Shown here: positions 55,274-63,706 of the stretch, in pieces
Layout: each line of letters begins with the position of its first letter
How positions within the stretch are numbered: the first letter of the stretch is position 1
Assembly: GCF_014692675.1 (NCBI RefSeq)
Contig: NZ_JABFCZ010000019.1
Location: forward strand, 62,001-126,000
Source: Roseibium aggregatum
GTDB taxonomy: Bacteria > Pseudomonadota > Alphaproteobacteria > Rhizobiales > Stappiaceae
Reading direction: 5' to 3'
Length of the DNA stretch: 64,000 nucleotides
Notes under the pieces: generated by a model
Databases searched by the model: none
Seen by the model: the letters and a program-made list of their open reading frames with translations, nothing else
What the model was told of the DNA's origin: nothing
Translations under genes and position numbers: made by a program

Positions 55274-56037
55274 TCCCTCGTTTCGGCCGCGCCTCCCGGC
55301 GGCTGACGCTTCTCATCCTTCTTCTGGGCACTCCGGTGCTGGCGCTGCTCGCCGGACCGGCAGTGGCGCAGGACATAACGGTCGGGTTTGGCCAAAACTC
55401 CAGCCTGACCGAGCGGGCCGTTCAGCTTGTCGCCCTGCTGACCGTCCTTTCGCTGGCGCCGTCAATCCTCGTCATGGTGACGAGTTTTACCCGGATCGTT
55501 GTCGTCCTCTCCCTGTTGCGCTCGGCAATCGGATTGCAGACGGCGCCGCCGAACATGGTCATGGTCAGCCTGGCCCTGTTCCTGAGCGCCTTCATCATGG
55601 CGCCCACCTTGCAGACGGCCTACAACGAAGGTGTTGAACCGCTCGTCAACGGCGATATCGAGTTCAATCAGGCCTTCGAGCGCGCGTCGATCCCGTTCCG
55701 CAAATTCATGTTGTCCCAGGTGCGTGAGAATGACCTGGCCTTGTTCCAGGAGCTGTCAGGCAAACCGGCCCCGGAGACGCCGGACGATCTTGAAATGAGC
55801 ACGCTGGTGCCGGCCTTCATGATCAGCGAATTGCGGCGGGCCTTTGAAATCGGCTTCCTGCTTTATTTGCCGTTCCTGATCATCGATCTGGTGATCGCGT
55901 CGGTGCTCATGTCCATGGGTATGATGATGCTGCCGCCGGTGGTGATCTCGCTGCCGTTCAAGCTGATCTTCTTCGTGCTGGTGGACGGCTGGAACCTAGT
56001 GGCCGGATCCCTGGTCAAGAGTTTCGGCGCAGGATAG
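55270..56037 (+). CDS. fliP: flagellar export protein FliP
   Basis: A 255-residue FliP, the main export-gate pore protein with FliQ and FliR. A cleaved N-terminal signal (ALLAGPAVAQ) is followed by the conserved VMVTSFTRIVVVLSLLRSAIGLQ, the periplasmic domain, and the C-terminal AFMISELRRAFEIGFLLYLPFLIIDLVIASVLMSMGMMM. The ATG overlaps the fliO stop. The stop lies 40 bases from the stop of the convergent TPR gene, with a short hairpin between. Confidence 0.96.
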   Translation: MIPRFGRASRRLTLLILLLGTPVLALLAGPAVAQDITVGFGQNSSLTERAVQLVALLTVLSLAPSILVMVTSFTRIVVVLSLLRSAIGLQTAPPNMVMVSLALFLSAFIMAPTLQTAYNEGVEPLVNGDIEFNQAFERASIPFRKFMLSQVRENDLALFQELSGKPAPETPDDLEMSTLVPAFMISELRRAFEIGFLLYLPFLIIDLVIASVLMSMGMMMLPPVVISLPFKLIFFVLVDGWNLVAGSLVKSFGAG

Positions 56038-56076
56038 ATCCGCCCGCCTTTCCTCTCCTCTCTTGTGACAACCGGA

Positions 56077-59000
56077 CTAACCGGTTGGAGCGGTCGCGGC
56101 CACCTGATCGGTGTTGTGTTTCTGCGGCGTCATGTACTGGCGCCGGTATTCGTCCAGGAAGGTTTCGAGCGTGTCCGTATCGGCCAGCTTGTTGGCGACC
56201 TCCAGGAACTCCACGCCCTGCGCATCGATGGGCCGGGTGACCACTTCGAAGGCCGCGGCTTCGGGACTGTCCGCCATCTTGGCGATGTATTTGGTCTGAA
56301 GACGGTTGAGGCTGAGCTGGTCACCGGCCAGGGAATAGGCAATACCCGCCCTGAGGATGTCCCGCCGTTCGGTCGCATCGAGCGGGATCGAGTCCGACCA
56401 GCGCGATCCGTGCATGGCTTCCAGCTGCTCACCCGCTTCACGCCAGCTCTGCGCCGCCCAGAAGGTGTCGGCACGCAGGCGGTCCACGTCGCTGCCGCGC
56501 ATGTTGCGCACCAGTTCCAGTGCCAGGTCCGGCCGCCCGCTGGCCGTAAGCGCCCGCGCCTCGACGATGTTGCGCTGACGTTCCAGGGTGGACGGCAGGC
56601 TGGCCTGCCGGGTCAGGTTGAGCACTCGCAGCGCTTCGTCAGGCTTGCGGTCAGCAAGATAGAGGGCGGACAGATCCGCCGCGATCTGCGCGCGCGCAGC
56701 ACCCTTCAGGCGATTGTCCACCTGATGGCGCAGTAGCTCGATCGCCTGATCGAGCAGATCCACTTCCACAAGCCGCTTGGCAAGCAGGCGGACCATCTCG
56801 TCCCCCTGCCGTCCGATCGGGGTCATCTCGCGGAAATCGTAAAACAGCGCCAGCGCCTTGACCGGGTCCATCTCGTCGGCCTTGCCGTCCAGGAACAGCG
56901 AGGCGAACAGGCCGTTCATTTCCTCCTGCAGCAGCCGGGTCGTATCGGAATCCGGGTTCGCCTGCACGGCGGACTTCATGGCCTCGAAGGCCTCCCGGTA
57001 ATGCCCCTTTTCCGCATAGAGCTGCGCCAGGAAGCGCAGCGTCTTGAGTTCGATCTCGTCCCCGCGCCAGGAGGTGGCAAGACCGGCAAGCTTGTCGATT
57101 GCCTCGTCGATGCTGATCTCACCGTCCCGGTAGCGGATCCGCAAGGCCCGGTACTCCGCTTCCGCCGCCCGCGGCCGATCCTCGGATTTCGCGACGAAAT
57201 CGAAGGCCGACAGCGCTTCCTGAGACCGGCCCGAGGCATCCGCGACGCGGCCGCGCAGGATGTCGTAGCGCGCAGCCTGCGAACTGGTCACCTCGCTCGG
57301 CTCGATTTCCGCCAGCACCGAGTTCGCGACACCGAAGTCATTCGCCTCGACCATGGCCTGGGCCGCCGCGAGATTGAATTCCGCCTGGATGGTCTTGGGA
57401 TAATTGCCCACGACCGCCCGTCCGCGCGGCATCACGATCCGGGCCTCGGTCCATTCGTTGAGGGCGACCGCGACAATGGTCTGCCAGACGGCGGCATCCG
57501 GACTGTTTTTCAGGTCCGGACGGTTCAGATGATTGTAGGCGTCCTTGAAGTGGTGCGCCATGGTTTGCGCCGCGCCCATCATGAGATTGTACGAACTGTC
57601 CTGCGCAAGCGCCGGATCCTCTTCGACGGCAAGGCGCATAAGGCCGAGCGCTTCCTGGGCGAACTGGTGCGCCAGATAGAAACGGCCGAGGTCCATCAGC
57701 GCCTTCCGGCGGTGCCCTTTCGGCGCCTTGCTCAGATTGTCCTGGAGGGTATGCAAACGGTCGGCATAGGTTGCCGGGCCCTCCGTCGTCAGCGACACGA
57801 ATTCCACATAACCCGGCTCGTTCGGGTCCACGATGGAATTGAACGTCCCCGTACCGCCGCGCAAATGACGATTGGACAGGGAAAGCCCCCCGGTCTTCTC
57901 GATGATCACATCATCACCAAGCAGCTTCATGCTGACACCGTCGGATCGCGAAACGATGGCAACGCCTTGCGCAGAACTCAGGACGTCCAGATCGACGAAT
58001 TTCTGCGGCTTGAGCAATCCGCGCGGCGGACCGAAGCCGGTCACGATGGAAATCTTGTCGCCGACGAACGGATCTTCGATCTCACGGATATTCTGCGGGT
58101 TCTTGTACAAGACCCGCAGGACCGATCCGCCGTCGCCACGCACATTGCGCTCCATCTTCAGCGGAATGGACGGTTCCAGGATCATGTCGCCGATGACGAG
58201 GCTCCAGGCATTGCCGTCCAGGCCGACCGTCGCCAGCACGGGATCGTTCATGTCCATGCGCAGGATCTGATAACCGTCCCGCTGCTCGACATCGATGTTG
58301 GCGGCCGTATCGGACAGGGCCGAAACCATGCCCCTTATGTCGATCGTCGCGTCCGTATCGAAAACGAGCCAGATACTGTTGTTACGCCGGAAGACCGCGC
58401 TGGAAACCGGCTCCACGAACGGAAACACGACGCGAACCGTCTTGCCGATACGCCGTGCTTCGGCGGAGACGAAATTGCGCACTTCATCGGCGAAATCATC
58501 CGGTGGGGTTTCCGGGGAATTGGGGATCTCCTGACCGCCATTCGCCCGCCAGACACGTCCGTTGCCCGGCTTGTCATTGAGAACGACGGCAGGCGGAACG
58601 GCATCATTCGCATTCGCGGGCCCGACCTCGACCGGCTCCGGCGCTGCCATTTCCAGCTGGGCCGCGCCTTCCGGCCGGGGCGCATCCGCAGGGCCGGGAG
58701 CAAGCTGGGCCGCGGCGACCGGTTCGGGCGCTGCCGGGGCAGCTTCCGCCGGAGCCGCCGCCTGCTGAGGCGCAGCGTCGGCTGCCTTTTCGTCCGTCTT
58801 GCCGGCCATCGCATCGGTGGGCGCATTGCCGGCCGGCTTTGCCGCCGGCATATCTTCAGCCGGAGGAGCGGCCTGTGCCGTTTCCGGAATGTCGGCGGCA
58901 GCCGTTTGCGGAGCGCTATCGGCCATCGCCGTGTCTTCGGTCTTGGCCGGCTTCGGCTTCGGCGCGACCGGGACAGCATCGGCAGCGGCTTCGGGAGCGG

Positions 59001-60291
59001 CCTTTGCAGAGGCGTCATCGGATTTCGGCGCGGCCCCGTCCTGCTTTGCCGGCACGGGAGCCGGAGCAGCGGGAACGGCTCCGGCGGTCTCGCCTTTCGG
59101 CGGAACCGGGGTCGAAGGCGTCTTTTCCGCCGGAGGCGCCGGTTCTGCGGGGGGCGCCGGTTCTACCGCGGGTAATGGAGCCGGTTGCTCGGCACCGGCC
59201 GCTCCGGGAACCGCATTGAAGGGAACCATCGCCAGCGCGGTCTCGTCCTGGACGGGATCGGACTGCGTTTCCGGCAGGAGCATCCCTTCTTCGGACTTGT
59301 CCGGTTGAGGCGCCGCTTCCGTGTTTCGGACCCCGGGCGCGGTAACCATCTGCTGGCCCTGGCCTCCGGCGCCCGCGTTCAGTGCGGCATTGACCTGCTC
59401 GTTGGCCGGGTCCCGCGGCTCCATCCGCTCCGGCGTGACATCGATGACGTAGGTCTGGTCTTCCCGAAAGGCCCGGATATCGACCGTGGGATCGACCCGC
59501 ATCAGGAACTTCAGCTTGCCCTTGTCCAGAAAGGACGTGGCATCCACGACCCCTTGAGGCAAGTGCGCCCTGAGGTCGGAAACGTCGAGCTGAGCGGGAT
59601 GGTTGAACGTGACCTTGACGATATCGTCCTCGCGCACGAAAGCGGTATCGAAACGCACCGACCAGTCGAATACCAGCCGGGTGAAGGTCGGATGCTCGCC
59701 GATGTGCAGGGTGACCTGCGGTCCTTCCTTCACCTTCAGCCGCGCCTGCTCCAGCGCCCGGACCTTGCGCATGGCTTCTTCCGCGCGCTTGGCGAGTTCA
59801 CGCACCACGTCATCGGGAAGGCCCGGCGGCAGGCCCTGCCAGTTGGCCGGCAGAATGTCGACGAACAGCTTCTCGCCTGCTTCCAGGGTGTTGATCTGGA
59901 ACTGGCCCTTGAGGGCGAACCGGATCGCGCTGCCGTCCGGGTCGCGGCGGGCAATGGTTATGTAGTCGCTGAGATCGAGCGGCACATCATCGACGTTGAT
60001 GTCGATGGGGGTCTCGAAGGAAATCCTCAACACGCCGCCGGTGATGACAGCGTCGTAGACCGGCAGCAGGGTCCGGTCCTTGAAGGTCAGGACCATGCGG
60101 CCGTAGCCTTCCTTGGGCTGGACCTGAAGGTCCACCGGCTCCAGGGACTGCGCCCGGGCGGCCGGAGAAACGAGAAACTGTGCCGATATCGAGAACACGC
60201 ACAGGAAAGCGGACATCAGGCCGACTGCCAGACGTCTTGAGCGCCGGGGCTCCCCCCGCGTCCCTCCGCGATTCCAGATGTGCTTCAGCAC
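56077..60291 (-). CDS. giant TPR protein near the motility genes
   Basis: A 1404-residue exported protein. A signal peptide (cleavage near residue 47, ARAQ) leads to a beta-rich region (about 50-315) with AMIN-like repeats, then a Pro/Ala/Glu-rich low-complexity stretch (about 320-577), more beta-rich sequence, and a C-terminal half (about 830-1400) of helical TPR-type repeats. Its start lies in the same leftward run as fliL, fliM, DUF6468 and motE, directly downstream of motE. A CtrA-like box (60341-60355) lies just upstream. I know no function; periplasmic scaffold for the motor or flagellar assembly is a guess. Confidence 0.75.
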   Translation of the reverse strand: MLKHIWNRGGTRGEPRRSRRLAVGLMSAFLCVFSISAQFLVSPAARAQSLEPVDLQVQPKEGYGRMVLTFKDRTLLPVYDAVITGGVLRISFETPIDINVDDVPLDLSDYITIARRDPDGSAIRFALKGQFQINTLEAGEKLFVDILPANWQGLPPGLPDDVVRELAKRAEEAMRKVRALEQARLKVKEGPQVTLHIGEHPTFTRLVFDWSVRFDTAFVREDDIVKVTFNHPAQLDVSDLRAHLPQGVVDATSFLDKGKLKFLMRVDPTVDIRAFREDQTYVIDVTPERMEPRDPANEQVNAALNAGAGGQGQQMVTAPGVRNTEAAPQPDKSEEGMLLPETQSDPVQDETALAMVPFNAVPGAAGAEQPAPLPAVEPAPPAEPAPPAEKTPSTPVPPKGETAGAVPAAPAPVPAKQDGAAPKSDDASAKAAPEAAADAVPVAPKPKPAKTEDTAMADSAPQTAAADIPETAQAAPPAEDMPAAKPAGNAPTDAMAGKTDEKAADAAPQQAAAPAEAAPAAPEPVAAAQLAPGPADAPRPEGAAQLEMAAPEPVEVGPANANDAVPPAVVLNDKPGNGRVWRANGGQEIPNSPETPPDDFADEVRNFVSAEARRIGKTVRVVFPFVEPVSSAVFRRNNSIWLVFDTDATIDIRGMVSALSDTAANIDVEQRDGYQILRMDMNDPVLATVGLDGNAWSLVIGDMILEPSIPLKMERNVRGDGGSVLRVLYKNPQNIREIEDPFVGDKISIVTGFGPPRGLLKPQKFVDLDVLSSAQGVAIVSRSDGVSMKLLGDDVIIEKTGGLSLSNRHLRGGTGTFNSIVDPNEPGYVEFVSLTTEGPATYADRLHTLQDNLSKAPKGHRRKALMDLGRFYLAHQFAQEALGLMRLAVEEDPALAQDSSYNLMMGAAQTMAHHFKDAYNHLNRPDLKNSPDAAVWQTIVAVALNEWTEARIVMPRGRAVVGNYPKTIQAEFNLAAAQAMVEANDFGVANSVLAEIEPSEVTSSQAARYDILRGRVADASGRSQEALSAFDFVAKSEDRPRAAEAEYRALRIRYRDGEISIDEAIDKLAGLATSWRGDEIELKTLRFLAQLYAEKGHYREAFEAMKSAVQANPDSDTTRLLQEEMNGLFASLFLDGKADEMDPVKALALFYDFREMTPIGRQGDEMVRLLAKRLVEVDLLDQAIELLRHQVDNRLKGAARAQIAADLSALYLADRKPDEALRVLNLTRQASLPSTLERQRNIVEARALTASGRPDLALELVRNMRGSDVDRLRADTFWAAQSWREAGEQLEAMHGSRWSDSIPLDATERRDILRAGIAYSLAGDQLSLNRLQTKYIAKMADSPEAAAFEVVTRPIDAQGVEFLEVANKLADTDTLETFLDEYRRQYMTPQKHNTDQVAATAPTG

Positions 60292-60340
60292 AGAGATTTT
60301 CCTTCGGATGCCACCTGTTCTTGACGTTATTTTGGCCGTA

Positions 60341-60355
60341 TTAACGCGGCCTTAC
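60341..60355. promoter_or_regulatory. CtrA-like site upstream of the TPR gene
   Basis: TTAA at 60341-60344, seven bases (CGCGGCC), then TTAC at 60352-60355: one mismatch from TTAA-N7-TTAA. It lies in the 92-base gap between motE and the TPR gene, 50 bases before the TPR start. Confidence 0.6.
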
Positions 60356-60383
60356 GCAAATCGCTGAAAAGTGCCGGATTTGA

Positions 60384-61142
60384 CTAGTTGGAGCGGATTT
60401 TCGGCAGGTCGGCCTGCATTGGCTTGGAATCCGACACCGGATCATCCGTACTACTCGCGATGGCGACGGTCAGGCGCTCCGCCGCTTCTGCGGACATCTT
60501 GCCCAGAATATCCGCCATTTTGCGCGGCTTCATCTGACGCACCACCTTCAGCAACACCGGCATGCTCAAGCGGTCGAAGATGCGCGCAGCATCCTTGGGC
60601 TTCATGCTTTCATACATGGTTACAAGGCCCGCGATTTCGCTTTCGTCCTGCTTGCGTTTCTCCTCGACCTTGCCCTCGATCTGCTTTTCAAGCTTTTTCA
60701 GCTCTTCCACGCGCTTCTGGATGCGCTCCTCCGTCGCCTGCAGAAGCTTTTCCCTGAGATCGAGCTGTCCCTGCTGCTTGTCGAGATCCTTCCGCCTTTC
60801 TCCGAGGCTTTCCAGAACGGCGCGTTCGGCGGCCGATCCGCCGATTTCCAGCGATTCCGGCAACACCGGCGCTTCCTCGGGCGGCGCCTCGCCGCCCGGC
60901 TTCATGGCGCCGTCATTGCCGCCTGCGCCATCGGCCGGAGCGGAGCCAGGCATGGCAACCGTGGCATCACCGCCGGGTGGCGTCCCCGGCGCTGCCGCCG
61001 GCTGGTCCTGCGTCGATTCCTGCGCGACCGCTCCATCGATCGGAGCCACATCCGCCACCGGCCCAAGCACAAGGCCAAGCAGCTTCAGCGCCAGCAGGGC
61101 GCTGGCGGAGACTCCAACCACAGGAAGCAGGCGAATGTTCAT
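60384..61142 (-). CDS. motE: MotE family protein (MgtE intracellular N domain)
   Basis: A 252-residue protein with an N-terminal signal/anchor, a disordered Pro/Gly/Ala-rich linker (about 40-100), a coiled coil (about 105-165), and a C-terminal MgtE N-terminal-like helical domain (VTMYESMKPKDAARIFDRLSMPVLLKVVRQMKPRKMADIL). In Sinorhizobium meliloti MotE is a periplasmic chaperone for MotC. It overlaps the DUF6468 gene by four bases (ATGA), so it is coupled to the fliL-fliM unit. The TPR gene follows after 92 bases. Confidence 0.85.
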   Translation of the reverse strand: MNIRLLPVVGVSASALLALKLLGLVLGPVADVAPIDGAVAQESTQDQPAAAPGTPPGGDATVAMPGSAPADGAGGNDGAMKPGGEAPPEEAPVLPESLEIGGSAAERAVLESLGERRKDLDKQQGQLDLREKLLQATEERIQKRVEELKKLEKQIEGKVEEKRKQDESEIAGLVTMYESMKPKDAARIFDRLSMPVLLKVVRQMKPRKMADILGKMSAEAAERLTVAIASSTDDPVSDSKPMQADLPKIRSN

Positions 61143-61678
61143 GCAGCAGTGCCCCCGGACCGCTTGCGGAACTGCTCAAGCCGCGCCGTTGCCTCCGCCG
61201 CGGCGCTGCGGATGTCGTCGGCCCTCGGCGCGCGGACGCGGGCTTGAGGTTCGTGCATGGCAGGAGACGCGGCCATATGCGGCATGTGCGCCGGCATGGC
61301 TGCCGGCTGCGGCGCGGGCGCATAGGTTTCCCGGTGCACGGACGACCGGCTTGCCGCCTCGGCAATCTGACTGATGCGGGTAAAGACTTCCTCACCCTTC
61401 ACGACCTGAGCCGCCAGTGCATTCGACATCTTCTCTGCCTGACTCAATCGGTTACCCAGGGACTGGTCGGCTTCGTTTGCCGTCGCCTTCAACCCGAGGA
61501 TAGCGCGTTCGGCAATTTCGGTTGCCGTCATCAACTCGGAGATCGTCGCCCTTAAGGTTTCTTCATCGGCACGTAATCTCTGCAGCCGCGAGTTCAAGAT
61601 CCAGCAATACGCAATGGTTACCAAAAGGAGAATCGCGACCAGGCCTTCGATGATCATTCCGACTGGCGGGGTGCTCAT
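61139..61678 (-). CDS. DUF6468 family membrane-anchored protein
   Basis: A 179-residue protein with one N-terminal membrane helix (about residues 8-28, MIIEGLVAILLLVTIAYCWIL), a coiled-coil part (RLQRLRADEETLRATISELM onward to about 100), and a Pro/Ala/Met/His-rich C terminus. It fits DUF6468, a family found beside fliM in alphaproteobacteria. It overlaps both fliM (ATGA at 61675-61678) and motE (ATGA at 61139-61142), so it is translationally coupled on both sides. Function unknown; the location suggests a motor- or switch-associated role. Confidence 0.8.
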   Translation of the reverse strand: MSTPPVGMIIEGLVAILLLVTIAYCWILNSRLQRLRADEETLRATISELMTATEIAERAILGLKATANEADQSLGNRLSQAEKMSNALAAQVVKGEEVFTRISQIAEAASRSSVHRETYAPAPQPAAMPAHMPHMAASPAMHEPQARVRAPRADDIRSAAAEATARLEQFRKRSGGTAA

Positions 61679-62907
61679 GGTGTCTCCATTTCGTTTTGCA
61701 TGGCGCGCTCGAAAGCAGCCAGGGTCATTTTGGGTTTGCGCAGGTTCTTGGCGACCCGAATCGCAATCGAATCATCGACTTTCCCAAGCGTTCCTTCGGT
61801 CAGCGGAACGTTGCCGCATTTTATCGTGACCGGGTCCGCCGGGTCGACGTCGAAAACCAATGTTTGCCCAACATCCAGACTCAAAACGCGTCCAAGCGGC
61901 AGATATGTCTCGTAAAGCACCGCATCCACCTCGACTTCCGCAGAGTGAATCTCCGTCGCAAGGTGTCCTTCCCAGATCGGATCGCGACCGAATTTCTCGC
62001 CCATGAACATCTGGAGCAGCAGATCGCGAATCGGCTCCAGCGTTGCATAGGGCATCATGATCTCGACGGTGCCGCCGCGATCTTCCATGTCGATCCGCAG
62101 TTCGACCAGGATGGCGGCGTTCGCCGGACGCGAAATCGCCGCGAACCTCGGGTTGGTCTCAAGCCGTTCGAGGTTGAAGTGAACCGGCGACAGTGGCGCG
62201 AACGCCTGCTCCGCATCCTGCAGGATCAGAGCCACCATCTGCTGCACGAGGTTGGTCTCGATCGTGGTGTAGGGCCGGCCTTCCACGCGCACCGCGCTCG
62301 TGCCGCGGCCGCCGCCCAGAAGCACGTCGATGATCGAGTAGATCAGGCTCGATTCCACCGTGATCATCCCGAATCCATCCCACTCCTCGGCCTTGAAGAC
62401 ACCCAGAATGGCCGGCAGCGGGATGGAATTCAGGTAATCGCCGAACCGCACCGAACTGATGGAATCCAGCGACACTTCCACGTTGTCGGAAGTGAAGTTT
62501 CTCAACGAGGTGGTCGTCAGGCGGACAAGCCTGTCGAACACGATCTCGAGCATCGGCAGGCGTTCGTAGGACACCATTGCCGAGTTGATCAGGGCGCGGA
62601 TACCGCTCTGATCGCCGGCGATCGTGTCCTCGATATTGAAGCCGAGGAGGTTGTCGATTTCCTCCTGGTTGAGGACACGGTCGGCGCCGCGGGTGGCATT
62701 TTCGAGATCGGGCTCGCTGTCGTCGATCATGGCCGCCCATTGCGCAGCCATGTCGTCGGAGCTTCCCGCCCCCTGCTCCTCGAGCGCCGCCCCCCAGGCC
62801 GCCGCTAGGTCGTCATCGTCACTGCTGCCTGCGCCCTGTTCGGCAAGTGCCGCCCCCCAGGCATCGGCCATATCTTCTTCGGACAGATCGTCGTCTTCGT
62901 CAGCCAT
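61675..62907 (-). CDS. fliM: flagellar switch protein FliM with N-terminal repeats
   Basis: A 410-residue FliM, the C-ring protein that binds CheY-P and FliG. The middle domain (about 100-300; ISSVRFGDYLNSIPLPA, MVALILQDAEQAF) and C-terminal SpoA/FliN-like domain (about 320-400; VEVDAVLYETYLPLGRVLSLDVGQ) are normal. The N terminus is not: LNQEEIDNLL, usually at residues 3-15, is here at 79-88. Ahead of it are tandem acidic copies of (M/L)A(D/A)AWGAALxEQGAGSSDD at 13-31 and 34-52, and a degenerate third at 53-67. Typical FliM is about 310-350 residues. Confidence 0.93.
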   Translation of the reverse strand: MADEDDDLSEEDMADAWGAALAEQGAGSSDDDDLAAAWGAALEEQGAGSSDDMAAQWAAMIDDSEPDLENATRGADRVLNQEEIDNLLGFNIEDTIAGDQSGIRALINSAMVSYERLPMLEIVFDRLVRLTTTSLRNFTSDNVEVSLDSISSVRFGDYLNSIPLPAILGVFKAEEWDGFGMITVESSLIYSIIDVLLGGGRGTSAVRVEGRPYTTIETNLVQQMVALILQDAEQAFAPLSPVHFNLERLETNPRFAAISRPANAAILVELRIDMEDRGGTVEIMMPYATLEPIRDLLLQMFMGEKFGRDPIWEGHLATEIHSAEVEVDAVLYETYLPLGRVLSLDVGQTLVFDVDPADPVTIKCGNVPLTEGTLGKVDDSIAIRVAKNLRKPKMTLAAFERAMQNEMETP

Positions 62908-62916
62908 TTCGCACCA

Positions 62917-63429
62917 TCACTGGACGAGGATTTCCTTGAACAGGACCCCGTCGACATGCGCCGGATATACGGACAGGTTGATGCGCCTGAGCAATTCTTC
63001 CTTCAGACGGAACAAACCGGCGGATCCTTCTAGATCCGCGGGACGGAGCTCTCGCAGATAAATCTGGAAAGCATCGAGAATACGGGGCAGATACGGCTGT
63101 ATCTGCTCGATCATCGCCCGGTTTTCGACTTCCAGGGCAATACGCACCTTCAGATACGTGGCCCGCCCCTCGGTCGCCAGGTTCACGGTCATTTCCGGCA
63201 GGTCGTAAAAGACCACCGGCTTCTGGGCTTCCTGCTCTGCCTGCGGCAGGCCGGAGGCATCTTTCCTGGGCGCACTGTCGCCCGACATGAAGAAGAAATA
63301 TCCTCCCGCCCCTGCGATCAGAAGCACGACGACACCGATGCCGCCGAACAGGATCAGTTTTTTCCTGCCGCCACCGGTTTCCTCGTCGGCGCCCTCGTCG
63401 CCGTCGACCTGGGCATTTTCGTCGGCCAT
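62917..63429 (-). CDS. fliL: flagellar basal body protein FliL
   Basis: A 170-residue FliL: an acidic cytoplasmic N terminus (about 1-22), one membrane helix (about 27-50, ILFGGIGVVVLLIAGAGGYFF), and a periplasmic domain with FYDLPEMTVNLATEGRATYLKVRIALEVEN. FliL stabilises the stator near the motor. It is the first gene of the leftward unit with fliM (9 bases apart), DUF6468 and motE. The control region upstream has tandem CtrA boxes and is shared with flgF. Confidence 0.93.
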   Translation of the reverse strand: MADENAQVDGDEGADEETGGGRKKLILFGGIGVVVLLIAGAGGYFFFMSGDSAPRKDASGLPQAEQEAQKPVVFYDLPEMTVNLATEGRATYLKVRIALEVENRAMIEQIQPYLPRILDAFQIYLRELRPADLEGSAGLFRLKEELLRRINLSVYPAHVDGVLFKEILVQ

Positions 63430-63488
63430 TCAAAACCCCGAGTCCTCTACACGCTCACGCGCGTTATAAGTTTCTAAAGAGTTAATGG

Positions 63489-63515
63489 TTAACGAGTGGT
63501 TACCAAAAGGTTAAC
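63489..63515. promoter_or_regulatory. tandem CtrA boxes between fliL and flgF
   Basis: TTAA (63489-63492), seven bases, TTAC (63500-63503), seven bases, TTAAC (63511-63515): two overlapping CtrA-type boxes sharing a half-site, with exact 11-base phasing. They lie 60 bases before fliL and about 190 before flgF. A further TTAA is at 63482. Confidence 0.7.
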
Positions 63516-63706
63516 GACCGCAACCCGGCAAAAATTGCCAATTGGTTAATTTCTGCCGGAAACCTTTACCGACCGCATCTGCCATCTCCAAATTTTCCCC
63601 TTGTTTTTCAATGCCTTGGAATTTGGCACACTCCCTGCAATCAGGGGAGCAGGCCGACGTTCTGGGGAGTTCGAAGGCCCGCCGGGGAGCAAAGGGAACT
63701 GTTAAT

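Noticed and set aside
56069..56087. Hairpin between fliP and the TPR gene as a terminator
   Set aside because: The stem is only 7 bp (CAACCGG/CCGGTTG), has no T-run, and overlaps the TPR stop codon, so termination is not supported.
57001..59175. A 724-codon frame opposite the TPR gene
   Set aside because: Antisense shadow; Arg/Gly-rich and without domain features, while the minus-strand protein has a signal peptide and TPR repeats.
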